Shown piece after piece: positions 35,355 through 43,558 of a stretch of DNA of 64,000 bases. The notes beneath the pieces were generated by a model. The model was not told the DNA's origin. It worked only from the letters and a program-made list of their open reading frames with translations, and did no database searches. Source of the DNA: an uncultured Acidobacteriota bacterium (GTDB lineage: Bacteria; Acidobacteriota; UBA6911; CAINFC01). A program made the translations under genes and the position numbers. The stretch is taken from the NCBI GenBank assembly GCA_903847975.1, contig CAINFC010000050.1:1-64000 (forward strand), written 5' to 3'. Position 1 is the stretch's first letter, and each line of letters begins with the position of its first letter.

Positions 35355-36776
35355 CTAGAGACCCGGCAAAGAAGAGGGATACTCCACCTTCCAGTGGGCA
35401 GGGAGATCCTCCGCAGCCGGGGAAGGGCGCGCGGTGAAAAGAATCACTTCCGATCCGCCGGCCGCCTGGCGGATGGCTTCCTGCAACCGGCCGGCGGACA
35501 GGGCATTGGTATCGGCCAACCCCGAATACCATTCCATCAGGGCCAGAATCTTCATCAGGGAATAAAAGGAAGCTTCGCCCTCCTCACGCTTCGGCCCGGC
35601 TTCCAAAGCGGTCAGGCCCACATGGGCTCCCTGGTCCAGAAACCACCGGGCCACGCCGGCGGCATCGGAGATCATCTGCTCGAACATGTCATCCTTTTTT
35701 TTACGCTCCTCTTCTCCGGGCAGGCAGCCGTCGATGATCAGGTGAATGCGCAGCTGCTCCTCGCGTGTGTTCTCCCGGACCAGAAGTTCGCCGGTCTTGG
35801 CGCTGGCTTTCCAGTCGACATAGCGCACCCCGTCCCCATCCATGTACTTTCGATGCGAGTAGAACTGCCCGTCCCACCCCCGCTGCAACGACTCCCGGCT
35901 TCCCTCCATCCGTCGGGGAAGCATCCGGAAGCGCTCCTCGCCGGATGGCGAGGGAAAGACCAGGAACTCGCCCCCTCCGCTAATACCGATTCCCTTATGA
36001 AAAAAGCCGAGCGGGAAGCAGGTGGAAAGGTGAAACCGTCCGGGAACGAAATGGCCGCGCTGCCGGAACCGGACCGGCAGCACCACGGAAAGTGCTTTCC
36101 CCGGAAGCAGCGAGGGAACATAGGCAGGCTCCAGTGCCAGAATATTTTTCTCCCAGGCAGGCAGGTGCCATCCTTTCCACCAGCGATCGTTTCCGGGACC
36201 GCCCTGCCTTTCCCCGACCGTCCGCCGGCATTTCCGGTATCCTTCCACACTCAGGCCCAGGCTCGGCCAGACCAGCTTGCGGTTGGCCAGCAAAACCCGC
36301 AGAAGAACTTCCTGCCCGGCAAAGCAGATTTCCGGCGGATGCACGCGCACATCGATCCCGGTCAGATTCAGCCGGGAAAAAACACCGGAGACGAGAATGA
36401 CTGCCAGGAAAATGGCCAGCAGAAGAAATAGCAGATTATTGCCGCTGTTCATCGCCGCCAGCGCCAGGAGAAACACGACCAGAATATAGAAGTATCCCCC
36501 GCGGGTGATCCGGAAAGAGAAGGAGGGAAAAGAATGGGCCAGGCGGACGGCGACCAGCAGCGGAGGGATGCTCCCCCATCCTGCCAGACCGGCCAGGACC
36601 AGAGCGATGGCCGCCAGGGCGGCAGCGGCCCGCGCGTCGCCGGCGCGCCGCATGGCTGTGGAAGCCAGCGCCAGGGCCAGGGCCGCGGCGAGCAGGGCCA
36701 GAATGAGCAGGCCGTGAAGGATCAGCTTTTTATGGGACCAGAGCCGATTCAGATGCCGTCGGATGACCTCGTTCAT
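35355..36776 (-). CDS. DUF58 (VWA-like) membrane protein
   Basis: 473 residues starting at ATG 36776; the longer open frame crosses into the divergent gene's promoter. Paired membrane segments lie near 20-70 and 95-150 (YFYILVVFLLALAAMNSGNNLLFLLLAIFLAVILV). The DUF58 signature YMDGDGVRYVDWKASAKTGELLVREN sits near residue 325, followed by a von Willebrand A-like region (HLIIDGC). DUF58 proteins are usually encoded with MoxR ATPases and TgpA transglutaminases and are suspected assembly or chaperone partners. Here moxR is absent and the gene is divergent from a secreted-protein gene 133 nt away. Confidence 0.9.
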   Translation of the reverse strand: MNEVIRRHLNRLWSHKKLILHGLLILALLAAALALALASTAMRRAGDARAAAALAAIALVLAGLAGWGSIPPLLVAVRLAHSFPSFSFRITRGGYFYILVVFLLALAAMNSGNNLLFLLLAIFLAVILVSGVFSRLNLTGIDVRVHPPEICFAGQEVLLRVLLANRKLVWPSLGLSVEGYRKCRRTVGERQGGPGNDRWWKGWHLPAWEKNILALEPAYVPSLLPGKALSVVLPVRFRQRGHFVPGRFHLSTCFPLGFFHKGIGISGGGEFLVFPSPSGEERFRMLPRRMEGSRESLQRGWDGQFYSHRKYMDGDGVRYVDWKASAKTGELLVRENTREEQLRIHLIIDGCLPGEEERKKKDDMFEQMISDAAGVARWFLDQGAHVGLTALEAGPKREEGEASFYSLMKILALMEWYSGLADTNALSAGRLQEAIRQAAGGSEVILFTARPSPAAEDLPAHWKVEYPSSLPGL

Positions 36777-36851
36777 ACCGCTATTTTTATCACAAACCCC
36801 GGCCGATCCAGAAGCGGATCCGGCCGGCCCGTCGATTTTGTCAGCCGTTTC

Positions 36852-36880
36852 TGGCAGGAGGAGTCCGTTTTTCTTATAAT
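36852..36880 (+). promoter_or_regulatory. Putative promoter with TATAAT -10
   Basis: A perfect TATAAT at 36875-36880 lies 29 nt before the ATG of the secreted protein gene. The -35 region at 17 nt spacing (TGGCAG) is a poor match. The transcript would have a leader of about 20 nt that includes GAGGACGGG as ribosome binding site. Confidence 0.5.
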
Positions 36881-36909
36881 GTGGAGATGGAAAGAAAAGA
36901 GGACGGGAT

Positions 36910-37542
36910 ATGAAAAAAGGATGGCTCCTTATATTAATCGCGGCAGCCGGAATTTTTTCCGCATCCGGCCAGACGGATCTGAAACAGGAAAAAGTGGAAG
37001 CGCAGACGCTATCTCCGCTCTGCGCTTCGGCCAACAAGGTCGGCGATCGCTTTACCCTCCTGGTTCTGGCCCCGGACCGTTACAAGGACTGGATGGTGGA
37101 AGGCGAGGTCACCGAAGCCAGCGCGGATCGTTCGGAAAACAAGTCGAAGCTCTCCTTCCGGTTCGACAAGATGGCCCATCCCGGCGGAAAGGTGATCCCT
37201 ATTCAGGCCAGCCTGCTGCAAATGGCCAACTCCAAAGGTCAGGTCGGATTGGATGACGACGGGCAAAGCGTTTCCCAACAGTCGGTGCCCGACAAGGAAG
37301 GAAGCCGGCCGGAGCCGAAAAAGAGCGGCAACGTATTCAGCCGCTTTGGAAAGTCGGTAGCCCGCGGGGCCAAGGACCTGGGCAAAAGCATTGCCGGAGG
37401 AATGACCGCCGCCTTCACCTCGGACAGCAAGGATATCCGTTTTGAACCTGGTTCCGTCTTCACCCTGACCATCAACAGCCCGGCCGAAAGCACGGCGCCA
37501 TCGGGGAATAAAAAGATCATTGAAGCCCCCCCGGGAGACTGA
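36910..37542 (+). CDS. Secreted protein of unknown function
   Basis: The 210-residue protein has a clear signal peptide (KKGWLLILIAAAGIFSASGQ). The mature part contains VGDRFTLLVLAPDRYKDW, VEGEVTEASADR and SKLSFRFDKMAHPGGKVIPI, a beta-rich pattern I associate with small exported proteins of Acidobacteriota that share the phrase FDK-x(2)-x-GG/DG-x-x-IPI. A Lys/Gly/Ser-rich stretch (about 135-170: FSRFGKSVARGAKDLGKSI) could be flexible or amphipathic. No enzyme motif is seen. The stop codon abuts an intergenic repeat at 37543. The function is unknown; the gene is transcribed alone and divergent from DUF58. Confidence 0.7.
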   Translation: MKKGWLLILIAAAGIFSASGQTDLKQEKVEAQTLSPLCASANKVGDRFTLLVLAPDRYKDWMVEGEVTEASADRSENKSKLSFRFDKMAHPGGKVIPIQASLLQMANSKGQVGLDDDGQSVSQQSVPDKEGSRPEPKKSGNVFSRFGKSVARGAKDLGKSIAGGMTAAFTSDSKDIRFEPGSVFTLTINSPAESTAPSGNKKIIEAPPGD

Positions 37543-37674
37543 GCGGTAGAAAGTCCCTTCTGTCCTGATCTTCCCGTCTCCCGGTGAAAAGATAGGGCCA
37601 CAGGAGAATAAGGAAGAGCAAGAATAAAAGCGGAAGGGCCTGTCACCTGGCGACGGGGACTTTTTGCCGGGCCA
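37543..37674 (-). repeat. Intergenic hairpin repeat, copy B (complete, with terminal inverted repeats)
   Basis: This is the most complete of three related copies, in reverse orientation. The ends are GCGGTAGAAAGTCCC (37543-37557) and GGGACTTTTTGCCGGGC (37656-37672), imperfect terminal inverted repeats of about 14-16 nt. Between them are the family blocks CCTGATCTTCCCGTCT, GAAGAGC and GGAAGGGCCTGTC. It begins at the stop codon of the secreted protein gene and ends 20 nt before the IS element. Size and terminal repeats suggest a miniature inverted-repeat element without coding capacity. Confidence 0.72.
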
Positions 37675-37694
37675 TCCTTTCTACAACAAGGAAC

Positions 37695-38972
37695 CGTCAA
37701 TATATATACTTTACACCTAAGAGGGTTGGGATGGATGAATCGTATAGTTCCATTCCCCATGGAACTTGTCCGGTACTAAATTCACCGTAGCCATTTCCTC
37801 CGCACTCACTTTTAGGCCCACGGGATACTGACGCCGATCCAAACGGCAAATCACCTTCAGTCCTTTGGCAGTGGTCGTGGCAGCAATCAAGCGTACAATG
37901 GTTTCGTAATCTCGAAGGGGTTCCCCACGCCAATTGGAGGAGATGAAGGAAAACAAGCGATGTTCCACTTTATTCCATTTGCTGGTTCCCGGTGGAAAGT
38001 GACATACCTGGATCGAGAGTCCCGTTTGATCCGACATTTTTTGAAGTTCCCTTTTCCATAGCCTCAACCGATACCCATTGCTGCCGCCACCATCGGCGGT
38101 GATCAGTAAACCACCGCTTTGCGGATACAAACGCTTGCCTTCAAAACGCCACCAACCCCGGATAGAAGCCACTGCAAACACCCCGGTATCATGGTCCGTT
38201 CCAACATTGACATAACCCCTGTTCCGACCCACATCATAAATCCCATAAGGATAGGCCCGCGGCAACGAGGGATCCGGAAAATCATGTCCGTTCACCGTCT
38301 CCGCAGATTTCTTTTTTCGCCACCGCCGACCTGCATTGTCGAAGTTCCCGATGACTTCCTTCTTTTTTGTATCCACGGAAATGACCGGTATCCCGGCACT
38401 TAAGGCCCGACGTACTTGCGCGTTAATGTATCGAAACTGAGCATCCCGATCTGGAGGGTCCTCCCCTCCCTCTGTTTTTCGATTCCCTTGGAGACTGAAA
38501 TCCATCTGACGAAGGATTTGAGCTACCTTCTCATGGCTGATCGGGTGGTGTCTTCCGGTAAGTTCCTTCGACAGGGTCCGCGTACTTTTACACGTCCAAC
38601 GCAACGGTGACTCGGGATCTCCGCGTGTAGTCGGTTCAATCAACATCTCCAAGCTTTGTGCCAGTTCAGGATCTTGTTTTAATATAGTGGGTCGCCCTGC
38701 TCCTGGACGTCGAGTCCTTCCCCCCGTCAGGGGTTCTTCTTCCAGTTCTCGTATTCCTTTCGTAATGGTAACCCGGGATAATCCGCAGTATCGGCTTACT
38801 TTGGAAATGCCGCCATAACCAATTTGACGAGCCTCCGTTGCGGCAACCATGCGTCGGGTTCTCTCGTCCAAGTGTGGCCAGAGTAGTCTGAATTTATTCT
38901 GGAGTGAATCGGCCTTGACCATGCATCAAGCATACATCCATTTACCTAATATGTAAAGCTTATATATTGACG
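37695..38972 (-). mobile_element. Complete ISAzo13-type insertion sequence
   Basis: The element is bounded by CGTCAATATATA-TACTTTACA at the left (from 37695) and, reading inward, CGTCAATATATA-AGCTTTACA at the right (ending 38972). These terminal inverted repeats match at about 17 of 21 positions. It contains one intact transposase gene on the minus strand. No obvious target-site duplication flanks it. A fragment of a second copy lies at 42018-42503. Base composition is lower in GC than the host genes, consistent with recent arrival. Confidence 0.85.
37717..38922 (-). CDS. ISAzo13-family transposase
   Basis: The 401-residue transposase appears intact. An N-terminal helix-turn-helix region (IGYGGISKVSRYCGLSRVTITKGIRELE) is followed by the GRPTILKQDPEL linker. 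The DDE-type catalytic part has VISVDTKKKEVIGNFDN, LLITADGGGSNGYRLRLWKRELQ and HFPPGTSKWNKVEHRLFSFIS, which supply the D, D and E residues. The family is recognisable from ITADGGGSNG and PPGTSKWNKVEHR. It fills almost all of the element between its terminal repeats. A 5'-matching truncated copy is at 42018-42453. Confidence 0.9.
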   Translation of the reverse strand: MVKADSLQNKFRLLWPHLDERTRRMVAATEARQIGYGGISKVSRYCGLSRVTITKGIRELEEEPLTGGRTRRPGAGRPTILKQDPELAQSLEMLIEPTTRGDPESPLRWTCKSTRTLSKELTGRHHPISHEKVAQILRQMDFSLQGNRKTEGGEDPPDRDAQFRYINAQVRRALSAGIPVISVDTKKKEVIGNFDNAGRRWRKKKSAETVNGHDFPDPSLPRAYPYGIYDVGRNRGYVNVGTDHDTGVFAVASIRGWWRFEGKRLYPQSGGLLITADGGGSNGYRLRLWKRELQKMSDQTGLSIQVCHFPPGTSKWNKVEHRLFSFISSNWRGEPLRDYETIVRLIAATTTAKGLKVICRLDRRQYPVGLKVSAEEMATVNLVPDKFHGEWNYTIHPSQPS

Positions 38973-39228
38973 CCTTCTTAGACAGAAACCGAGTGGCAAG
39001 AACACTCATCCTCCCGCCACTCACGGTGATGGCCCGATCCAGGGGGAACCTCTCGCTCTCCCGGTGGATCCCTTGTCGTCTCGCCTCCTGCATCTGCTCT
39101 CCCAGACCACAGATCCGTTGACCGTGGATACCCTCCGATCCAAACTCCAGGTGCGAAATCAGCGCGTGGTTCAGGCTCTGCGCTATCTCTCGGCTCAAGG
39201 TAAAGTCGAGCGTCGGCCCCGAGGTTAG
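38973..39228 (+). pseudogene. 3' remnant of an ORF apparently interrupted by the IS element
   Basis: Directly after the IS right end a plus-strand frame is open for 84 codons and stops at TAG 39226-39228. Its end reads PLTVDTLRSKLQVRNQRVV then QALRYLSAQGKVERRPRG, which looks like a winged-helix with ordinary coding character. No start codon context is present and the frame runs straight from the IS boundary, so it is probably the tail of a gene cut by the insertion. The 5' part is not found on the other side of the IS (37680-37694 is host intergenic repeat), so a deletion probably followed. The family is not recognised. Confidence 0.45.
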
Positions 39229-39243
39229 GTCGTTAAACCATAG

Positions 39244-40032
39244 CTCCACTCGTCAACTCTGACCGTCCGTTCCCTGCCCGCTCTAGAGGAAAGAACGGGA
39301 AAGGAAACGGGATGGTCGTGGCATGAAATGGCTCTCTCTGCAAAATCTTTTCGGTGCGGTAGAGAGCAAAGAATGGGAAGCAAAACGCGGACGCGAAAAA
39401 GTATTTCGTATGTGATGAAGAAGATCGGGCGATTGAAGGAGCGATACAAGATGGGTCATTTTTATACGGTGGAGGTAAAAGAAAGGGAAGGGCAAGCGGC
39501 CGGGATTTACTGGCACTTTCATGAGTCGAAGCAACCGGAACCCGGACAATATTTACTGCGCAGCAACTTGCGGGACATGAGCGAAGAAGACTTATCCTTG
39601 ATCCATCGAACGCTAACGATGATCGAGTCGGCATTTCGCTGGTTAAAATCCGACTTAGGGTTGCAACCCAATCACCACCAATTGGACCGGCGCATGGGTT
39701 CGCACATTACCATAAGTGTTCTGGCCTACTATGTGTTGGCGCCGATTTTAAGCAAGCTGGAATGGGGCGGCAGGTTTTGCACTTATGCCGAGCAGCGGCA
39801 GGAAACGGATCGTGCGGAATGGGCTATTCCCTAAGGTTGGCACAGTGTGGTGCAAACCATGGAAACGCAAGTGAGAGTGACGACTTCGTTTCAGTGCAAA
39901 GATGGTCAACGCCTGGACATTCGAACGACCGTGGAACCCAATGAAAGTCAAAAAGGAATCTACCAGCGGCTGAGACTGAGCGCCCGTCCGCTCGGGAGAA
40001 TCATATGTAAAACAGGGCCCCAAGAAAAATAG
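39244..40032 (+). pseudogene. 5'-truncated IS1634/IS4-like transposase with in-frame stop
   Basis: The single reading frame from 39244 to 40032 is broken only by TAA 39832-39834. It contains VMKKIGRLKERY, GQYLLRSNLRDMSEEDL, MIESAFRWLKSDLGLQP, HITISVLAYYVLAPILSKL and, after the stop, VTTSFQCKDGQRLDIR, which match the C-terminal half of IS1634-type DDE transposases. The N-terminal catalytic aspartate region is missing. It is therefore an inactive transposase remnant, truncated at the 5' side, probably by the events that brought the neighbouring IS. ATG 39328 starts the longest intact part but is not a natural start. Confidence 0.75.
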
Positions 40033-40445
40033 CAGAACCAGCGAGCGAAATGTAGTACCCAAAAAAGGACATCCATTTCTTGTATCCTTATGTTTCTATG
40101 AGAGAAACATCATTTCTTCCATCGCTGTTGGATTACGACTCCCTTTCCGCCTCTCGAATCATAACTTCCGCTTGACTTGGTCGCAACCACACTCTGCAAT
40201 TGCGAAATGGTAGGGAAAGGAAAAAAGCGTTTGCCTATCCATGAAAAGCGATGAAGACTTGAATCCAGTGTGATATTCAGAGTGGTAAAGGTTTTGTGAA
40301 GGTCCGCCGGGATCGTTTGGGTCAGGAGTGGAAGTGTGCCTGCTCGATCAACACTGGTTTGGTGCAAAATTCAGGTAATATAATCTAGGAACCCCGCTCC
40401 AGGAAGGATTCAGGGGAGCAGCGGTATTTGTGGTACACGGTACGG
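40033..40445. other. Gene-free segment containing one arm of a diverged inverted repeat
   Basis: No convincing gene is seen. Bases of about 40160-40243, read on the minus strand, resemble 41920-42000 on the plus strand. The best block is ATGGAT-x-GGCAAACG, followed after about 15 nt by TACCATTTCGCAA, and the similarity continues at roughly 65-70 percent. A hairpin at 40393-40428 may end transcription of the exported-protein genes. The rest is AT-rich relative to the host and probably transposon debris. Confidence 0.5.
40393..40428 (-). terminator. Putative terminator of the exported-protein pair
   Basis: CCCCGCTCC and GGAGCAGCGG can pair across a loop of about 14 nt, 18 nt beyond the stop codon of the 95-residue gene. 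On the minus strand the stem is followed by TTCCTAGATTATATTACC, only weakly T-rich, so termination strength is uncertain. Confidence 0.45.
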
Positions 40446-40733
40446 TCAGCGCATTACCAGAGGCAGGTATATCTGTGTCGGCAGAGGCTCTCCATACCAG
40501 AAGCCGGGGGAAATCCTGTAACCGGCACTGGTGGCCGGCCCGTCCGCCCACTGTCCGAGAGTGTCACCCAATAGAAAATGAGGCGAACTTCTGAACCCTC
40601 CACCGCCGGATAGAACATACCGGCTTACATCGAAGGGGGTGGAAACCTGGGTCAGAGCGGAACCGACCAACACCAGGCCCACGGATAGAATAAGGGTAAC
40701 CACGAAAAGTCTTTTGAAAACCATTTCTTCCAC
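40446..40733 (-). CDS. Small exported protein with C-terminal YLPLVMR tail
   Basis: 95 residues (GTG 40733) or 92 (ATG 40724). There is a hydrophobic signal (RLFVVTLILSVGLVLVGSAL) and then SRYVLSGGGGFRSSPHFLLGDTLGQW, with AGYRISPGFWYG and a terminal IYLPLVMR. Short ends of the form [IV]-[YF]-LPL-[VI]-x-R are, as I recall, common on exported proteins of Chloroflexota, as is the GDTLGQ...GFW pattern. It follows the 337-residue gene by 35 nt, so the two are probably co-transcribed. Its role is unknown, perhaps a cell-surface product. The style is unlike the rest of the window and suggests acquisition by transfer. Confidence 0.65.
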   Translation of the reverse strand: MEEMVFKRLFVVTLILSVGLVLVGSALTQVSTPFDVSRYVLSGGGGFRSSPHFLLGDTLGQWADGPATSAGYRISPGFWYGEPLPTQIYLPLVMR

Positions 40734-40768
40734 GTACCTTTCCGGGAAAGCCGGAAACCGGGCGCCGC

Positions 40769-41782
40769 CTAAGGCGCCTGGCTGATTGTGTATTGGATTA
40801 CCGCTCCCTTGAGCAAAAGACTGCTGCTCCAGGAGCTGCAGTAGGCGTAGACGAGATAGCTATACTGCGAGTTGTCGATCTGGGGACTAGAAATCGTTAG
40901 GTCGGCGGAATTATAGTAGCCGGCACTGCCCGAGGAGGTGACCGAGGCCATGGCCGCATAGCTGCTGGCCATACCCTGCTTTTGCAAGGAGACCGACATG
41001 TCGCTGCTCGAAGTATCGTAAAAGAAAACTCGGAACGAAGTCACTACGGCGCCATCCGGCAGGTTTACCGGGGCCACCAGCGCGCCGCTGCCGGAAACGA
41101 TATACGCCCCACCGCTACCGTACGTATTGAAGTAATCCACGTTGCTGCCGGGCAGAAAGGCCTCGCCGCCGAGGGATAAATAATGGGAGCGCGGACTGGT
41201 ATAAGTAACGCCGGGCACGTTCAGAACGCCGCTGACGACCAGGTTGCCGTTCAATACCGTTAAACCACTGACGCGCAGCGCTTCGCCGTTACCCTGGTTG
41301 GTCACCTGCAAGGCGGCAGAGCCGCTGTTGGTTTGGATTAACGCTCCCGGGACCAGGCTCATGGCATACGGTGTGGGAAGTATCTGTTGGCGCGGCAGGG
41401 CCTCCGCATCCGTTCCCACCTTAACTCCCAGCCACAATGCCTGACCGTTGAACAGGCTTTGCGCCAGGGGAGTCCGATCGCCCAGAACGGTGTTGAATAA
41501 TCCGCCGGTCACATCGACGTCGCGGGTTTCCGTCCACAATTCCGTCCCCCCATCCGATACGGTATACAGGCGAAAAGTAATTGAATATACGCCGTTACCG
41601 ACCGGACCGCCTTTGCCCGGATCGGTGAGCCGTCCCTGATACTGAAGAAGTAAGGGGGCCGTTCCGGCAACCAAAGCGGTATCCGCATCGGAGAGTTTGC
41701 GGTTTTGAGAAGTTCCCATTTCCACATAGAACAAAACCAAACCGGAGACCAGGATCGCACTCATAACGAACTTGTATTTCAT
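40769..41782 (-). CDS. Exported protein with tail-fibre/adhesin-like repeat domain
   Basis: The 337-residue protein has a signal segment (FVMSAILVSGLVLFYVEMG). The conserved-looking domain LLLQYQGRLTDPGKGGPVGNG, followed by YSITFRLYTVSDGGTELWTET and GGLFNTVLGDRTPL, is seen in many exported bacterial proteins. ILPTPYAMSLVPGALI resembles the start of tail-fibre-like repeats, and the C-terminal third is Ser/Gly/Tyr-rich. No enzyme motif is seen. It shares an IS-bounded island with the YLPLVMR protein and a lower-GC, thymine-rich coding style. A surface or extracellular role is likely; the binding partner is unknown. Confidence 0.65.
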   Translation of the reverse strand: MKYKFVMSAILVSGLVLFYVEMGTSQNRKLSDADTALVAGTAPLLLQYQGRLTDPGKGGPVGNGVYSITFRLYTVSDGGTELWTETRDVDVTGGLFNTVLGDRTPLAQSLFNGQALWLGVKVGTDAEALPRQQILPTPYAMSLVPGALIQTNSGSAALQVTNQGNGEALRVSGLTVLNGNLVVSGVLNVPGVTYTSPRSHYLSLGGEAFLPGSNVDYFNTYGSGGAYIVSGSGALVAPVNLPDGAVVTSFRVFFYDTSSSDMSVSLQKQGMASSYAAMASVTSSGSAGYYNSADLTISSPQIDNSQYSYLVYAYCSSWSSSLLLKGAVIQYTISQAP

Positions 41783-42017
41783 CGTTTTGTCCTATCGAAA
41801 ACAAAAAAACATCGAGCCGGTTTCCTCGATGGGAATTCGTTTGCTGTGCTGTCTGCCTGTCGAATCGAACCGGCTCCGCTTCCTCGTTTGTTAACAGTGG
41901 ATAACCTGGTTGCATTTATATGGATCGGCAAACGTTTTCGGATATTTTCTTACCATTTCGCAAGTATACGATGCGGTCACGACGAAATCAAGGAAAAAGG
42001 GGGCATCGTATACTGAA
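41783..42017. other. Gene-free segment with a diverged repeat arm and a 12-bp perfect inverted repeat
   Basis: The right arm of the inverted repeat (about 41920-42000) faces the one at 40160-40243. AGTATACGATGC (41963-41974) and GCATCGTATACT (42003-42014) are perfectly complementary over 12 bp with a 28-nt loop, ending 3 nt before the truncated IS copy. No gene is seen. The arm pair brackets the two exported-protein genes. Confidence 0.55.
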
Positions 42018-42503
42018 CTTGGAGACTGAAATCCATCTGACGAAGGATTGGAGCTACCTTCTCATGGCTGATCGGGTGGTGTCTTCCGGTAAGTTCCTTC
42101 GACAGGGTCCGCGTACTTTTACACGTCCAACGCAACGGTGACTCGGGATCTCCGCGTGTAGTCGGTTTAATCAACATCTCCAAGCTTTGTGCCAGTTCAG
42201 GATCTTGTTTTAATATAGTGGGTCGCCCTGCTCCTGGACGTCGAATCCTTCCCCCCGTCAGGGGTTCTTCTTCCAGTTCTCGTATTCCTTTCGTAATGGT
42301 AACCCGGGATAATCCGCAGTATCGGCTTACTTTGGAAATGCCGCCATATCCAATTTGACGAGCCTCCGTTGCGGCAACCATGCGTCGGGTTCTCTCGTCC
42401 AAGTGTGGCCAGAGTAGTCTGAATTTATTCTGGAGTGAATCGGCCTTGACCATGCATCAAGCATACATCCATTTACCTTATTTGTTAAGCTTATATATTG
42501 ACG
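42018..42503 (-). mobile_element. Truncated second copy of the ISAzo13-type element
   Basis: Sequence from 42018 to 42503 matches 38487-38972 of the complete element almost base for base, ending with the same terminal repeat (TTATATATTGACG). The transposase half from 42453 down is the N-terminal 145 or so residues (including IGYGGISKVSRYCGLS). The C-terminal catalytic part and the left terminal repeat are missing, so the copy cannot transpose by itself. A few substitutions separate it from copy 1, so it is not a very recent duplication. Confidence 0.85.
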
Positions 42504-42565
42504 AATTCTAAGTCAAAATTTCATTTTGCTCTGCCGTTCCGATGGGACTTTGTTTTGCTTCGATC

Positions 42566-43558
42566 CTACCCGGCGGCTTTCGCCCCGACCACCATCCTGG
42601 AAAAGGGGTCGACGATAATCTGCGGCTGCGGGTCAAGTCCGGCCTGCGTCAGCCAGCCCCTGGCCTCGTCCTCGGTATAGCAGTCACCCGAAGCGGTATG
42701 GACGAGCATGTTGATGGCAAACAGCGTGGTCCAGGCCGGGGCTGTCCGATCGGAATCCAGAAAAAAATCCTTTAAAACCACGCATCCCCCGGAAGACAGG
42801 GAACCTGCGCACCGGGAAACGAGAAGCAAGTTTTCCGCCGGCGAATAGGAATGGATCACATTGGAAAGGAAAATGCAATCGTAAGGGCCGCCCAGGTCAT
42901 CCGTCAAGGCGTCGCCGATACGATAGTCGATGCGGTCCCGCACCTCGAAGGCCTGAATCCGCTCCCGGGCGTAGGCCACGGTTTTTTCGTTGTCCATGAT
43001 CGTTACCCGCATCCGCGGATTCCGGGCAGCGAACTCGCAGGCATAAACCCCCGGTCCGCCGCCGATATCCAGCAGGCTCCGGGCACCGGGCAGCGGCAGC
43101 CGCTCGACGGCAATCCGGGCAACAGGCAAGGCAGCATTTTCCATGGCCTGCGCAAAGCGGACCTCATCCCCGCTAAGATCCGGCGACATGACTTCACGGG
43201 CCGAAGGCTTGCCCGATCGCACCACGTCGTACAGCTTCCCCCATCGTTCATACAATCCGGCGTTGTGCAACAGAATGCTGTTTTTAGGCTCCGGCGCCCC
43301 GGCAACCAGGTGCCGCCGAGCCAGGTCGGTATTGCAATAACCGTTTTTCGTTTTCTGCAGGATTTCCAGAGCGCACAGCGCATCGAGCAGAATCCGGATT
43401 CCACGACTGTCGGCCTGCAGTTCCTCCGCCAAAGCATCCACGGTTCGTATCTTTTTTTCAATGCACTCAAAAATGCCAAGCCGGTTCGCGGTCAGCAGCA
43501 CCTGGGCGGCCCGGAACCCGGCGGCTATGCTTTCGATTCGATTTTCCACTTCCAACAT
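42566..43558 (-). CDS. SAM-dependent O-methyltransferase (acetylserotonin-type fold)
   Basis: The 330-residue protein starts at ATG 43558 with GAGG/AGGTGG upstream; the frame extends to 43732 without a better start. The N-terminal winged-helix dimerisation domain (about 10-90) is followed by a methyltransferase domain with LLDIGGGPGVYACEFAAR (SAM glycine motif) and VTIMDNEKTVAYA. DALTDDLGGPYDCIFLSNVIHSY and later GGCVVLKDFFLDSDRTAP match plant-type and bacterial small-molecule O-methyltransferases. The substrate is unknown. It begins about 60 nt beyond the IS remnant and may belong to the acquired island or the host. Confidence 0.85.
   Translation of the reverse strand: MLEVENRIESIAAGFRAAQVLLTANRLGIFECIEKKIRTVDALAEELQADSRGIRILLDALCALEILQKTKNGYCNTDLARRHLVAGAPEPKNSILLHNAGLYERWGKLYDVVRSGKPSAREVMSPDLSGDEVRFAQAMENAALPVARIAVERLPLPGARSLLDIGGGPGVYACEFAARNPRMRVTIMDNEKTVAYARERIQAFEVRDRIDYRIGDALTDDLGGPYDCIFLSNVIHSYSPAENLLLVSRCAGSLSSGGCVVLKDFFLDSDRTAPAWTTLFAINMLVHTASGDCYTEDEARGWLTQAGLDPQPQIIVDPFSRMVVGAKAAG

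Noticed and set aside
38926-39249. A minus-strand ORF of 107 codons between the IS and the transposase pseudogene
   Set aside because: It crosses the IS terminal repeat, so it is a product of the insertion. The plus-strand frame over the same DNA shows better coding character.
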